Shown here: one piece after another, positions 1-9,168 of the stretch
Layout of the letters: each line of letters starts with the position of its first letter
Numbering within the stretch: position 1 is the stretch's first letter
From: Silicimonas sp.
Lineage (GTDB): Bacteria; Pseudomonadota; Alphaproteobacteria; Rhodobacterales; Rhodobacteraceae
NCBI GenBank assembly: GCA_022819605.1
Contig: JAJEGW010000082.1
Coordinates: 1 to 55,403 of the forward strand
Direction of reading: 5' to 3'
DNA length: 55,403 nucleotides
Notes under the pieces: generated by a model
What the model was told of the DNA's origin: nothing
Databases searched by the model: none
Seen by the model: the letters and a program-made list of their open reading frames with translations, nothing else
Program-made: the position numbers and the translations under genes

Positions 1-270
1 GCGCTCGTCGTCCTGGACGGGGCGGGATGGCACCGGTCAAGGGACCTGGAGGTCCCGGCCAACGTCTCCCTGCTCCGGCTGCCGCCCTACAGTCCGGAAC
101 TGAACCCCGTCGAGACGCTGTTCTCGATCCTGAAGCACCGCCACTTCGCCAATCGGGTGTTCGAAAACGCCGAACATGTTAGGGAAACCGTCGAAGAGGT
201 GTGGAACGGGTTCGTCTCGAACAAGGCGGAGATCATGCGGATCACTGCCAGAAAGTGGGCCGTGCTGTGA
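1..270 (+). mobile_element. IS630-family transposase, C-terminal part (cut by window edge)
   Basis: An open frame enters from the left edge and ends at TGA 268-270, giving 89 residues. It reads as the end of a DDE transposase: VVLDGAGWH near the start holds the second catalytic Asp, and LPPYSPELNPVE (about residues 28-39) is the hallmark that precedes the last catalytic Glu in IS630/Tc1-mariner enzymes. The element's right end must lie shortly after 270, because a nucleotidyltransferase remnant on the other strand begins by about 290. I cannot define the terminal inverted repeat. The 5' part is outside the window, so whether the transposase is intact is unknown. Confidence 0.85.
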
Positions 271-289
271 AACTCGAGGCGGCTTCTAT

Positions 290-992
290 CCGTGATTACT
301 TTGTTGGTTTGGTATAAGAACAGACCGAAATCGAACTGCGGCGGAACGGAGCCGATCCACTTCTGCGCACGATCGCAGACCTCGCGAAGCCAATTGTTGA
401 GGTCTCCGGCATCAACCTTCCGGATCAGGTCTTCCTCATCGATCTGCTCCTGGCGTAGAGTCGCTTTCCTGCGAAGCTCATGGATGATCATGTCCGGGCT
501 GCGACCTGGGCTCTTCTCTGCCGCTGCCCACGCGACCGGGCCAAGCGGAAGGATGCGCTCGGAAATCGCCTTTAGGTCAAGAATGTCTCGCGTTTCGCAT
601 CTATCAATGGCGGCGATGATCTTGTTGGTCGCCAAGTCAACCGGATGGAGTCCGTATCCGAAAATTTCATCCTTCCCCGTCGGGAAAAACCTGTAATCAC
701 TGTCGAAACTCCAGTCTATGCGAGGCGACTCTCGATCGATGCCGACTTGGGCACGACGGAAAGTATCGTTCCGTCTTTGCCACTTCACGGGAAGGCCCGC
801 TTGCCACAGCGATTTCTCGTCTCAGCCCGCCACATGGTCCAAATCCTCCTTCCTGTCGGAAAAGTGGCCGATGTCATCGGAAAAGCGATCCGTATTCAGG
901 TTGAGAACGGCTCCGCCAGCCACATAGTTCTCCGGACCCCTATTGGAGGCGACAGCCTTAAGAATGCGCTTCTGCAGATCCGTCAACGGCAT
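290..992 (-). pseudogene. Nucleotidyltransferase (AbiEii-like), disrupted by an in-frame TGA and by the IS
   Basis: The ATG at 992 starts MPLTDLQKRIL followed by the YVAGGAVLN and FSDDI blocks, the nucleotidyltransferase core of the AbiEii/AbiGii toxin-like family. An in-frame TGA at 822-824 interrupts it. The same frame then continues (DEKSLWQAG..., WSFDSDYRFFP, FGYGLHPVDLATNK, RDILDL), matching the rest of the fold, so this is a point nonsense mutation and not a frameshift. The C-terminus runs into the antisense of the IS630 element at about 270-310, so the original end is lost. Family members transfer nucleotides and often act as type IV toxin-antitoxin or phage-defence toxins. This copy is almost certainly dead. 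Confidence 0.75.
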
Positions 993-1188
993 TGCAGATC
1001 CCCTCGAGCTTGCGGGCGAAAGCGTATTCCTCCTTCCAGCCGTGCAGCTTGAGGCGGCGGGCAACAATTCGGAGGTTTTCGGTGCTGGGATTATCAACCG
1101 GGCTCATGTTCCAGAGACACTTGGTCCCGAAACGGCGGTACGCTTCATAATACGCATTCCGCATTTCCTGTTGTGAACTTCCGGTCAT
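958..1188 (-). CDS. Small protein preceding the nucleotidyltransferase, possible antitoxin-like partner
   Basis: This 76-residue frame begins at ATG 1188 (an in-frame GTG lies at 1197) and overlaps the downstream nucleotidyltransferase start by 35 bases. That is the coupling typical of a two-gene module. Visible features are an aromatic, charged N-terminal helix (MRNAYYEAYRRFGTKCLW) and a helical C-terminal half; there is no membrane segment or signal peptide. Short proteins of this look often precede AbiEii-like nucleotidyltransferases in Proteobacteria, from memory of such loci. The frame is open, but its partner is broken, so it may be a relic. Function not established. Confidence 0.5.
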   Translation of the reverse strand: MTGSSQQEMRNAYYEAYRRFGTKCLWNMSPVDNPSTENLRIVARRLKLHGWKEEYAFARKLEGICNAVDGSAEAHS

Positions 1189-1401
1189 TCGCTTCACCGC
1201 TGGACATCATTGATCGCTGAAATCTTCTCCGCCCTGAAAGGCGGGGACACTCGAATGGCCTCGAAGCCCCGAATGCAGGCTACGAAACTGCGCCGGAACA
1301 GCAAGTGGTGGCCGCAGCGGTCCGATTGACAACAGGCCCCAATGAGCTGAACTTAGTCACTTCGACCTTGGAGGGCGACGGACAGGAGAGCGATTGAACA
1401 C

Positions 1402-2095
1402 ATGACCGATGTAGCCAAACTGCCGAACGTGAGCCTGTCGAAACGTGCGTGCCGAATAAGGCGACAAGCTCTGCGAATGACGGAAAGTGCTGGGTCAGGG
1501 CTACATTGCGCAATCGCTGGGCTTTGCCGACTCAGCGGCGGTCTGCTATTTTCGTGCGTTGCGATACGGTGCCGACGATCCGGAATGGGACGGACGGGTC
1601 CGTGTCTATCTCTCGATCGGGCATTGCGACATTGCTCACTATGTGATGATGACCGAAGCGGAAATCCTGCCGGAAGACGTATTGGAAACCCATGGCCGGG
1701 ACGGCAGCCGACTGCTGATGTCCGGAAAGGCCGCCTACACGCCGGGAATGGAGATCACGTGCGGGTCAATGGGCTACGGTCTTCGAATTGCTGTGGGCGC
1801 CGCTTTTGGACCCAAGCGAAAGCGCTCCCGCAGATTCGTCTACAACCTGCTTTCGGATGGCGAGTTGGGCGAAGGGTCGACACGGGAAGCGGCGATTTCC
1901 GGACTGCGTCACAAGCTAGACAACCTTATTGCCGTTGTCGATTTCAACAATCGGCAGGCGGATGGCCCGAGCCAAGGGATGCTGTGGGTGGAGCCGCTGG
2001 ATGAGAAGTAGGTGGCCTTCGCGTGGCTCGTGCAACGGGTTGACGGAAATGACATCGGTGCGGTTGCAGCCGCATTCGATGTCGCCCGCGCATAA
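1402..2095 (+). pseudogene. Transketolase N-terminal subunit, degenerate
   Basis: The frame starting at ATG 1402 (MTDVAKLPNVSLS) shifts by about position 1485 into a second frame. That frame reads GQGYIAQSLGFAD, DPEWDGRVRVYLSIGH, YTPGMEITCGSMGYGLRIAVG, LLSDGELGEGSTREAA and HKLDNLIAVVDFNN. These are the thiamine-diphosphate and Mg blocks of the split transketolase small subunit. A TAG at 2009-2011 replaces a residue inside conserved sequence, and homology resumes (VQRVDGNDIGA) until TAA 2093-2095. Several conserved residues are also altered (GSMGYG where GSLGQG is usual). The partner C-terminal subunit is absent. An esterase gene starts 62 bases later. Clearly a dead remnant. Confidence 0.85.
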
Positions 2096-2157
2096 GCGGC
2101 GGACGAAATGCCATGGCAATGTAGCGCTCAGATTGAGCCGACTTCTGGAGAGCAGAC

Positions 2158-3081
2158 ATGAAGTACGATGAAATCCTCGACCCGGAGATTCGCGCATTCA
2201 TTGCACATACGGAGGATTGCTATCCGCCAAACACTGTAGACCTGTCGATCACGGAGCAGCGCGCAATTTATGACAGACTCTGCCGGGTTTTCCATCAGGG
2301 ATATCCCGATGGGGTCCGGGCCAGGAATGCCGAGGCGAACGGCATTCCGGTTCGGGTGTATGAGTCGGGTGAACCCTCTGCCACGGTTGTGTACTTTCAC
2401 GGTGGTGGCTTTGTTGTCGGCGGGCTTGAGAGCCATGACGACATTTGCGCAGAGATGTGCGCAGGTGCGGGTTCCCGCGTGGTTTCGGTCGACTATCGTC
2501 TTGCGCCGGAGCATGTTCATCCTGCAGCATTTGACGACAGCATCTCCGCGAGCCACTGGAGCATTTCCAAATTCGACGGGTCGATCGTTCTGGCGGGAGA
2601 CAGCGCCGGAGGTACGCTGGCAGCATCCGTGGCCCACGCGCTTAGGCACGAAACAGACCGCATTGCGGGACAGATGCTGATCTACCCGGCGCTCGGTGCT
2701 GGGACGGACAGCGGCTCGTCGCTCGAACATGCGAATGCTCCTCTTCTGACCCGAGATGATGTCATTGCCTACAAGGCGTTCCGGGCAGGCGGCAGGGAGC
2801 CGGCAAACGACTGGACCTACGCGGTGCTCCAGGACAGCGATTTTTCCAATCTGCCCCCGACGATCATCGTGGCGGCAGCGATCGACCCGCTTGCCGATGA
2901 CGGTCGCATCTACCGAGACATGCTGCGGGACGCTGGTGGCAAAGCCGAATGGATATCCGAAGCCGGTCTCGTGCACGGTTTTCTGAGAGCCCGGAACATG
3001 TCGTCGAAAGCACGTCGCAGCTTCGACCGGATCGTCGCCGATATCAAATCACTGGGCGACGGAATCTGGCCTTACGGCTGA
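2158..3081 (+). CDS. Alpha/beta hydrolase fold-3 esterase (hormone-sensitive-lipase family)
   Basis: A 307-residue cytoplasmic hydrolase with no signal peptide. The oxyanion motif HGGGF is at residues 81-85 and the nucleophile elbow GDSAGG carries Ser149. Asp243 (AIDPL) and His273 (GLVHGF) complete the usual triad of HSL/bacterial family IV carboxylesterases. Length is normal for the family. The ATG is preceded by GGAGAG at a good distance. It stands alone between a dead transketolase and a convergent ABC operon. The substrate, probably a short-chain ester or lactone, cannot be read from the sequence. Confidence 0.85.
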   Translation: MKYDEILDPEIRAFIAHTEDCYPPNTVDLSITEQRAIYDRLCRVFHQGYPDGVRARNAEANGIPVRVYESGEPSATVVYFHGGGFVVGGLESHDDICAEMCAGAGSRVVSVDYRLAPEHVHPAAFDDSISASHWSISKFDGSIVLAGDSAGGTLAASVAHALRHETDRIAGQMLIYPALGAGTDSGSSLEHANAPLLTRDDVIAYKAFRAGGREPANDWTYAVLQDSDFSNLPPTIIVAAAIDPLADDGRIYRDMLRDAGGKAEWISEAGLVHGFLRARNMSSKARRSFDRIVADIKSLGDGIWPYG

Positions 3082-3198
3082 GCCGCGCCACAACGCCGTC
3101 ACAGGCGCGAGCCCCGCGATTGCGGCAACCAGCAGCAGGCCGGAACAGCCAACTCCTACGTGTCCGCGCCGACAGGCCGCAGGCGTCCGTCAAGGCGT

Positions 3199-4035
3199 TC
3201 AATTCAGGAAGGGTGCCGCCGTCATGCTCGTCGGCAACGGCAATCCAAGACGCGCCAAGATCGCGGGCGCGAGTTGCAACTGCTCGACAATGGCGCCATC
3301 GGGCGGACCGACGCCGGCACCGATGTAGTAAAGTGCCGCGTCCTGCTGCTCCTCTCCCGCGCCGCCGTGGTGGCTTCGCTCGTCCTGGCCGTGGTCGGCC
3401 GTTACGATGACCTCGTATCCCATTTCCCGCCAGCGCGGAATGAAAGGAGCGAGCATCTCGTCCATCACATGGCAGCCGTGATCCATCTCGGTGCTGTCGG
3501 GAAGGAAACGGTGCCCCAGACTGTCAAGTGTGCAACTGTGCAACATCCCGTAATTCAGGCATTGGCGTTCGCAAAGGCGAGTCAGGCAGGCGAAGAGGTC
3601 GAGGTCGCAGGGGGTCATCTGGTTAGCCTTGCTGTCGCCGGTCATGGTGTGGAACCGGCCATGGTTGATCGCAGGGTTGTCCGGTTCGTCAAACTCGACA
3701 TCGCGCACAGGTTCAAATGGATGGCGATTGAACAATGATGACCAGAAGGAGTGTGCGACCGCGCCAGTAACGCCGTCGCCACGACGGACCTCCGAAAACA
3801 CATCCGGTTGCGAAATCCGGAAGACGTTCCCGTTGCCCGTACAGCCGTGCTGTTGCGGTGTAACGCCCGTATGCATGGATGCGTAGCAACTGGCCGAAGT
3901 CGATGGCAGGACGGATCGGTGACGCCAGACCCGGGCTTCGCCCGAGGCAACCCAGCCTTCGAGGTTTCCGAACAGGCGGCGCCAGTTCCGCCATGGAACA
4001 CCATCAATCACAATCAGGAGAAGCTTGCGGTCCAT
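3199..4035 (-). CDS. Alkaline-phosphatase-superfamily phosphodiesterase/nucleotide pyrophosphatase-like protein
   Basis: About 278 residues. An early metal ligand lies in LLIVIDGVP, the nucleophile-region block LPSTSASCYASMHTG follows, then LDSLGHR, and the TADHGQD block holds a late Asp-His pair. This matches the type I phosphodiesterase/nucleotide pyrophosphatase branch, with a Ser at the usual Thr/Ser nucleophile position. I chose ATG 4035 over 4047 because GGAGG lies between the two, well placed for the second. There is no signal peptide, so it is probably cytoplasmic. It is the last gene of the dipeptide-type ABC operon, which suggests it removes a phosphoryl or phosphonyl group from the imported compound; that role is inference. 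Confidence 0.75.
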   Translation of the reverse strand: MDRKLLLIVIDGVPWRNWRRLFGNLEGWVASGEARVWRHRSVLPSTSASCYASMHTGVTPQQHGCTGNGNVFRISQPDVFSEVRRGDGVTGAVAHSFWSSLFNRHPFEPVRDVEFDEPDNPAINHGRFHTMTGDSKANQMTPCDLDLFACLTRLCERQCLNYGMLHSCTLDSLGHRFLPDSTEMDHGCHVMDEMLAPFIPRWREMGYEVIVTADHGQDERSHHGGAGEEQQDAALYYIGAGVGPPDGAIVEQLQLAPAILARLGLPLPTSMTAAPFLN

Positions 4036-4082
4036 TCCAGCCTCCATCGCCGGACACGCATGCCCGGGGTGTCACCACCGGA

Positions 4083-5720
4083 TCAATGACCCGCGCTTTC
4101 CATCCTGCGATTCGCGAGGACATCCTCAAGCCAGCCGGTCTTCATCTCCGGCACTGATGAAAGCAGCAGGTCGGTATAGTCGTCGAAGGGTGGCGTCAAT
4201 ACGCTTGACTTGGTCCCGTACCGCTGTACCCGGCCCTCGTACATCACGGCTATAGAGTCGGCGATCGCTTTCACCGTCGCAAGATCGTGAGTGATAAAGA
4301 GAAATGCGACACCCTCGAGCTTCTGCAGCGCGAGAAGGAGCTTGAGAATGCCATCCGCCACCAGCGGATCGAGCGCCGAGGTTACTTCGTCGCAAATGAT
4401 CAGCTTCGGCCTAGCGGCAAGTGCACGGGCGATGCAGACGCGCTGTTTCTGCCCGCCCGACAGTTCTGCCGGATAGCGGTCGATATAGTCCTCGCCCATC
4501 TCGATCTCGTCGAGAAGCTCAACGACGCGCTGACGCCGCGCCGCGCCTTTCAGTCCAAAATAGAACCCCAGCGGACGACCGATGATGGTGCCCACAGTCT
4601 GACGCGGGTTCATCGCCACATCGGGCATCTGGTAGATCATCTGGAGTTCGCGCAAATCCTCGATTGGCCTTGCCCGCAAGTCCGGCGCCAGCACCCGACC
4701 GTCGAAAGTGACAGTCCCTTTCCGGGGCGGCAGGAGCCCTGTGACAACCCGCGCGAGGGTCGATTTGCCCGACCCGGATTCCCCGACGACGGCGAGGGTC
4801 TGGCCGCGGTGCAGTTCGATGCTGACCTCATCAAGAACATCGACTCCCGTGCCCCGGTAGCGTGCAGTGATGTCATCGGCGCGGAGCAGCGGTTCTCCTT
4901 CGGGTTCGGCGCCGGGGTGCTGAATCTGGCGCACCGAGACCAGCGCTTTCGTATAGTCTTCCTGCGGCCGGTTGATGATTTGGTCAGTTGGTCCGAATTC
5001 AATGGTCTTGCCCATCCGAAGAACCATGATGTCGTCGGATACCTGCGCAACCACGGCCAGATCATGGGTAATGTAGAGCGCTGCCACGCCGGTGTCGCTG
5101 ATTGCCTCCTTTATCGCCGCCAGCACATCGATCTGCGTCGTGACGTCGAGCGCCGTAGTGGGCTCGTCGAAAACCACCAGGTCGGGTTCCGGGCAAAGCG
5201 CCATCGCGGTCATGCAGCGCTGCAACTGCCCGCCGGAAACCTGATGGGGGAACCGCTTGCCGATCCGTTCTGGGTCCGGCAGACCCAGTTTCAGGAACAG
5301 CTCGACAGCGCGCAGTTCCGCGTCTTGCTTCGAACACTTACCCTGCGAGACTGCCGCCTCGATGACCTGGTCCAGAATTCGCTGCGCAGGATTGAAACTT
5401 GCCGCCGCCGACTGCGAGACGTAGGTGACCTCGCCGCCACGGAGCCGACGGACATCGCGATGATCCGTCGTCAGGATGTTGCGGCCGTTGACCCAGACCT
5501 CGCCACCGGTGATCGTCACCCCACCGCGGCCAAATCCCATCGTGGCGAGCCCGATGGTCGACTTGCCGGCACCGGATTCGCCGATGAGCCCGAGCACCTT
5601 GCCCCGCTCGAGATCGAGATCGACGTCGTGCACGATTCCAATTTCGCGGGGCGCTTCGCCCGGCGGGTAAACCGTCGCGCCGATTGTCAGGCCGCGGACT
5701 CGGACGAGGGTGTCGTTCAT
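4083..5720 (-). CDS. Dipeptide/opine-type ABC transporter, fused double ATPase
   Basis: 545 residues carrying two complete ABC domains, equivalent to DppD and DppF joined in one chain, as in GsiA or YejF. The first domain has Walker A GESGAGKST (residues 47-55), signature VSGGQLQR and Walker B VVFDEPTTALD. The second has GESGSGKST, LSGGQKQR and LIICDEVTSALD. Both have the oligopeptide-type C-terminal extensions. It overlaps the upstream permease by four bases (ATGA). It energises import by the two permeases and the binding protein of the same operon. Confidence 0.93.
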   Translation of the reverse strand: MNDTLVRVRGLTIGATVYPPGEAPREIGIVHDVDLDLERGKVLGLIGESGAGKSTIGLATMGFGRGGVTITGGEVWVNGRNILTTDHRDVRRLRGGEVTYVSQSAAASFNPAQRILDQVIEAAVSQGKCSKQDAELRAVELFLKLGLPDPERIGKRFPHQVSGGQLQRCMTAMALCPEPDLVVFDEPTTALDVTTQIDVLAAIKEAISDTGVAALYITHDLAVVAQVSDDIMVLRMGKTIEFGPTDQIINRPQEDYTKALVSVRQIQHPGAEPEGEPLLRADDITARYRGTGVDVLDEVSIELHRGQTLAVVGESGSGKSTLARVVTGLLPPRKGTVTFDGRVLAPDLRARPIEDLRELQMIYQMPDVAMNPRQTVGTIIGRPLGFYFGLKGAARRQRVVELLDEIEMGEDYIDRYPAELSGGQKQRVCIARALAARPKLIICDEVTSALDPLVADGILKLLLALQKLEGVAFLFITHDLATVKAIADSIAVMYEGRVQRYGTKSSVLTPPFDDYTDLLLSSVPEMKTGWLEDVLANRRMESAGH

Positions 5721-6529
5721 CCGCGCCCCCCCTTGAGGGACGTGGTGCGGTTGAGGATCCAGTCAGCAACCAGGTTTACCGAGATGGCCAGGGTGGCGAT
5801 GGCGATGGCCGGGTACAGCGCGGCGCCGATGCCATAGACGATGCCTTCCTGATTCTCCTTCACGATACCGCCCCAGTCCGCCTGCGGCGGCTGCACGCCG
5901 AGTCCGAGGAAAGACAGCGTCGAGAGGAACAGAACCATGAAAATGAACCGCAACCCCATTTCCGCGACGAGAGGCGAAAGCGCATTCGGCAGGATCTCAC
6001 GGAAGATGATCCAGCCGAGCTTCTCGCCGCGCAGCCGCGCAGCCTCAATGTAGTCCATCACCGAAATGTCAATGGCGACCGCCCGGGCAAGCCGAAAGAC
6101 GCGGGTCGCGTCGAGAAGACCCATTACGACAATTAGCACCGTCACCGTAACCGGCATGACCGAGAGGATGACGAGGGCGAAGATCAGCGAGGGGATCGAC
6201 ATCATCAGGTCGACAAATCGGCTCAGCATCTGGTCGGCCCAGCTTCCGAGCACGGCCGCAGAAAATCCGAGGACCGCCCCGGTCGAGAATGACAGTGCTG
6301 TCGCGAGGGTTGCAATGAGAATCGTCGTCTGTCCGCCGTAAATCATGCGTGAGAGAAGGTCGCGGCCGATGTTGTCGGTGCCAAGCAGGAATCGATCTCC
6401 CGGCGGTTCCCAGACGCCGCCGACAATCTCGGCCATGCCGTAGGGCGCGATCAGCGGAGCAAAGATCGCCAGGAGGAAATAAAGGGTTGTGAAGGCGAGG
6501 CCGATTACGGCGGTGACTGCGGGTCTCAT
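5717..6529 (-). CDS. Dipeptide/opine-type ABC permease (DppC-like); N-terminus apparently frameshifted
   Basis: From ATG 6529 the product has about 270 residues: a first membrane helix (IGLAFTTLYFLLAIFAPLIAP), the GTDNIGRD block after the periplasmic loop, the EAA-type loop EAARLRGEKLGWIIFREILPN, and six helices in all. DppC proteins usually carry a 30-40-residue cytoplasmic N-terminus. Exactly such a stretch starts at ATG 6630, in ATGA overlap with the upstream permease stop. It is out of frame by one base and runs into TGA just after a run of five G at 6538-6542. The gene may therefore be frameshifted by a 1-base loss, or the assembly may be wrong there. The membrane part is intact. Confidence 0.85.
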   Translation of the reverse strand: MRPAVTAVIGLAFTTLYFLLAIFAPLIAPYGMAEIVGGVWEPPGDRFLLGTDNIGRDLLSRMIYGGQTTILIATLATALSFSTGAVLGFSAAVLGSWADQMLSRFVDLMMSIPSLIFALVILSVMPVTVTVLIVVMGLLDATRVFRLARAVAIDISVMDYIEAARLRGEKLGWIIFREILPNALSPLVAEMGLRFIFMVLFLSTLSFLGLGVQPPQADWGGIVKENQEGIVYGIGAALYPAIAIATLAISVNLVADWILNRTTSLKGGRG

Positions 6530-6626
6530 CAACAACGCCCCCTGGAACGGACCGTGCGCGGTGCCACTGCTTGGGCAGCCACGCCCGGAACGGCACCACC
6601 GGCCGGAGCAATTCCTTGCAACCCGG

Positions 6627-7583
6627 TCATTTCGGATGCCTCAGCCGTGGATTGGCAAGGATCGAAACGAGATCCGCAAGTAGATTCAAGCCGATGTAGA
6701 CGGCAGCGAATACGAGCCCGCAGGCCTGTACTACCGGCACATCGCGCTTCGAGACATGATCAACGAGATACTGCCCCATGCCAGGGTATACGAAGACCAC
6801 CTCGACCACGACTACACCGACAACCAAGTAAGCGAGGTTGAGCATGACAACATTGACAATGGGTGCAATGGCGTTGGGCAGCGCGTGTTTCCGGATGACG
6901 GTAAAACTGGACAGACCCTTGAGTTCCGCTGTTTCGATGTAAGCGGATTCCATGACATTCAGGATTGCCGCCCGCGTCATTCGCATCATGTGTGCGAGCA
7001 CAACGAGTGTGAGAACCGCGATGGGAATCGATATCGCCTGCAGCCTGTCGATGAGCGCCGCATCCGGGCGATAGGAAACGGCTGTCGAGGGCAGCCAGCC
7101 GAGCTTGACGCCGATAAAGAACATCAGAACGTAGCCGATCAGGAATTCCGGGATCGATATCGACGCGAGTGTGACAGCGGATATCGCCCTGTCCGGCCAC
7201 CGGTTCCGAAACCGCACCGCGACCAGCCCGAGAAAAATCGCCAGAGGCACCGAGATGGCGGCAGCCCAGAAGGCAAGAAAGAGCGTGTTTTTCATGCGCC
7301 CTGCGAGGATCGGCGCGATCTCCTGTCGCGATGTCAGCGCTTGCCCGAGATCGCCCTGCAATACGCCGCCAAGCCACGCGATGTATCGCTGCACCGGAGG
7401 GTCGTCGAGCCCGAGTTCGCGGCGAAGGTTTTCGACGGCATCCACTGTCGCCGTCTGTCCAAGGATTGTCTGCGCAACATCGCCGGGCAGAATCGTCGTG
7501 CCAGCAAATATCAGAACCGAAACGAGCAAGAGAAGCAGAAGGCTCAGCGCGATGCGCTGAGCCAACAATTTCAGAACGGGCAT
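6627..7583 (-). CDS. Dipeptide/opine-type ABC permease (DppB-like)
   Basis: 318 residues with six membrane helices. The N-terminal helix is followed by TTILPGDVAQTILGQ and the loop with ELGLDDPPVQRYIAWL, both typical of DppB/OppB. The EAA-type loop contains ETAELKGLSSFTVIRKHALPNAIAPI. It starts one base after the binding-protein stop region, so the two are co-transcribed. With the DppC-like partner it forms the channel of a cluster 5 (dipeptide, opine, nickel) importer. The substrate class cannot be decided from the permease. Confidence 0.93.
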   Translation of the reverse strand: MPVLKLLAQRIALSLLLLLLVSVLIFAGTTILPGDVAQTILGQTATVDAVENLRRELGLDDPPVQRYIAWLGGVLQGDLGQALTSRQEIAPILAGRMKNTLFLAFWAAAISVPLAIFLGLVAVRFRNRWPDRAISAVTLASISIPEFLIGYVLMFFIGVKLGWLPSTAVSYRPDAALIDRLQAISIPIAVLTLVVLAHMMRMTRAAILNVMESAYIETAELKGLSSFTVIRKHALPNAIAPIVNVVMLNLAYLVVGVVVVEVVFVYPGMGQYLVDHVSKRDVPVVQACGLVFAAVYIGLNLLADLVSILANPRLRHPK

Positions 7584-7584
7584 C

Positions 7585-9168
7585 CTAGCCGGTCACCCAC
7601 ATCCGGTGAGGTGCATAACTGTTCATGAGTGCGAATCCCGCCGACCCGTCGACCCATCCGGAGATGCGATCGCTCGTCGCATCGACGAAGTCGTTGAACA
7701 TCGGGCAGATCAGCCCGCCCTCGTCACGAAGGATCGTGCCCATGTCCGCGTACATCTGGGTGCGCTTGGCGACATCGATCTCGGCGCGGGCCGCGAAGAG
7801 GAGCTGATCAAACGTGTCGTTGAAGAACCTGGTGTCGTTCCAGTCCGCAGACGAGAGATAGGCTGTTGTGAACATCTGGTCCTGAGTCGGTCGGCCACCC
7901 CAGTAGCTAGTGGAGAAGGGTTGCTTGTTCCAGACTTCCGTCCAGTAACCATCGTTTGGTTCGCGCTTGATCTCGATATTGATGCCGGCGCCGGCGCAGC
8001 TTTGCTGGAAGAGCGCAGCCGCATCGGGCGCACCGGGGAAAGAATTCTCCGAGGTCCTGAGCAGGACGGGACCGTCGTGACCGGACTTCTCCATGTGGAA
8101 CCGCGCCTTGTCGGGATCGTACTCGCGCTGCTCGAATTCGGTATACAGCGGATAGGACGAGTTGATCGGCGTATCGTTTCCGACTGAGCCGTAGCCTGAC
8201 AGGATCTTTTCGACCATTTCCTGTCGGTTGATCCCGTGTTTGAGCGCCAGGCGCAGGTCGTTGTTGTCGAACGGGGCCGTGTTGCAGTGCATGATGAAGA
8301 CGTAGTGTCCCGGTCCGGCGGTCGTGTGAACGGTAATGCCGGGGCTGCTTGCGACGAGACCAGCGGTGCGCGGTGGCACACGGTCGATCATGTCGACCTG
8401 CCCCGAACGCAACGCGGCAACACGGGCGGTGTTGTCGTTGATGACAATCACCTCAAGCGTATCGGCATTGCCAAAGTCGCCCCAGTGATTCGGGTTCTTT
8501 TCGGCTACGAAGCGGACGCCCATCTCGACGTCCTTGAGGACGTATGGGCCCGTGCCAATCGCCGCAGCCGGGTCGTCCATGCCGCCGCCTGGCTGGATGA
8601 TCAGGTGGTAGTCCGCCATCAGATAGGGCAGGTCAGCGTTCGGGCCATCGAGTTCAACGATAACGTCGTTGCCGTCAGCCCGCACGTTCGTAACTGAACG
8701 CATGATGCCCAACGCACCCGATTTGGATTCTTCGCCCGAATGACGTATGAGGGACTGGGCCACATCTTCCGCTGTCACCGTCTTGCCGTTCGAAAACGTA
8801 ATTCCCTGGCGGATTCGGAACGTCCAGACCGAGGCATCGGATGAGCCTTCGAAGCTCTCTGCCACCTTGCCTTCGAGACCGCCGCCATCGGACAGTTCGA
8901 CCAGCGGCTCCCCCCACATTCGCGTCACCATCAGCCCGACCTGGTTGGTAACCAGTGCCGGATCGATGCTGTCGGTCGTGGACCCGCCCTGCAGGCCCAT
9001 TCGAATGGTTCCGCCTTTCATGGGACCAGCGGCAAGGACCGCGTCGGCAATCATCGTGTTCGCCATCGCACCGCCCACGCCGAGTGCCGCAGCACGGCCA
9101 ATGAAGTCGCGGCGGCTCAGGCGCCCGAATGCGACATCCGCAGCCCGACAGAATAATTCTGGTTTCAT
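7585..9168 (-). CDS. ABC transporter solute-binding protein, family 5, Tat-exported
   Basis: 527 residues. The N-terminus contains SRRDFIGRAAALG, a twin-arginine signal, followed by a small-residue hydrophobic stretch ending near AVLAAGP. The protein is therefore probably folded before export to the periplasm. The body matches SBP_bac_5: WGEPLVELSDGG, a WTFRIRQGITFSNGKTVTAEDV block, the GTGPYVL block and AALRSGQVDMIDRV. A strong ribosome site (GGAGGAAG) precedes ATG 9168. It is the first gene of the operon running to 3199. Family members bind peptides, opines, glycosides or heme-like ligands; no specificity is visible here. Confidence 0.93.
   Translation of the reverse strand: MKPELFCRAADVAFGRLSRRDFIGRAAALGVGGAMANTMIADAVLAAGPMKGGTIRMGLQGGSTTDSIDPALVTNQVGLMVTRMWGEPLVELSDGGGLEGKVAESFEGSSDASVWTFRIRQGITFSNGKTVTAEDVAQSLIRHSGEESKSGALGIMRSVTNVRADGNDVIVELDGPNADLPYLMADYHLIIQPGGGMDDPAAAIGTGPYVLKDVEMGVRFVAEKNPNHWGDFGNADTLEVIVINDNTARVAALRSGQVDMIDRVPPRTAGLVASSPGITVHTTAGPGHYVFIMHCNTAPFDNNDLRLALKHGINRQEMVEKILSGYGSVGNDTPINSSYPLYTEFEQREYDPDKARFHMEKSGHDGPVLLRTSENSFPGAPDAAALFQQSCAGAGINIEIKREPNDGYWTEVWNKQPFSTSYWGGRPTQDQMFTTAYLSSADWNDTRFFNDTFDQLLFAARAEIDVAKRTQMYADMGTILRDEGGLICPMFNDFVDATSDRISGWVDGSAGFALMNSYAPHRMWVTG

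Noticed and set aside
4287..5837. 516-codon plus-strand open frame
   Set aside because: It is exactly antisense to the double ABC ATPase, whose motifs are complete. The frame is a GC-rich shadow.
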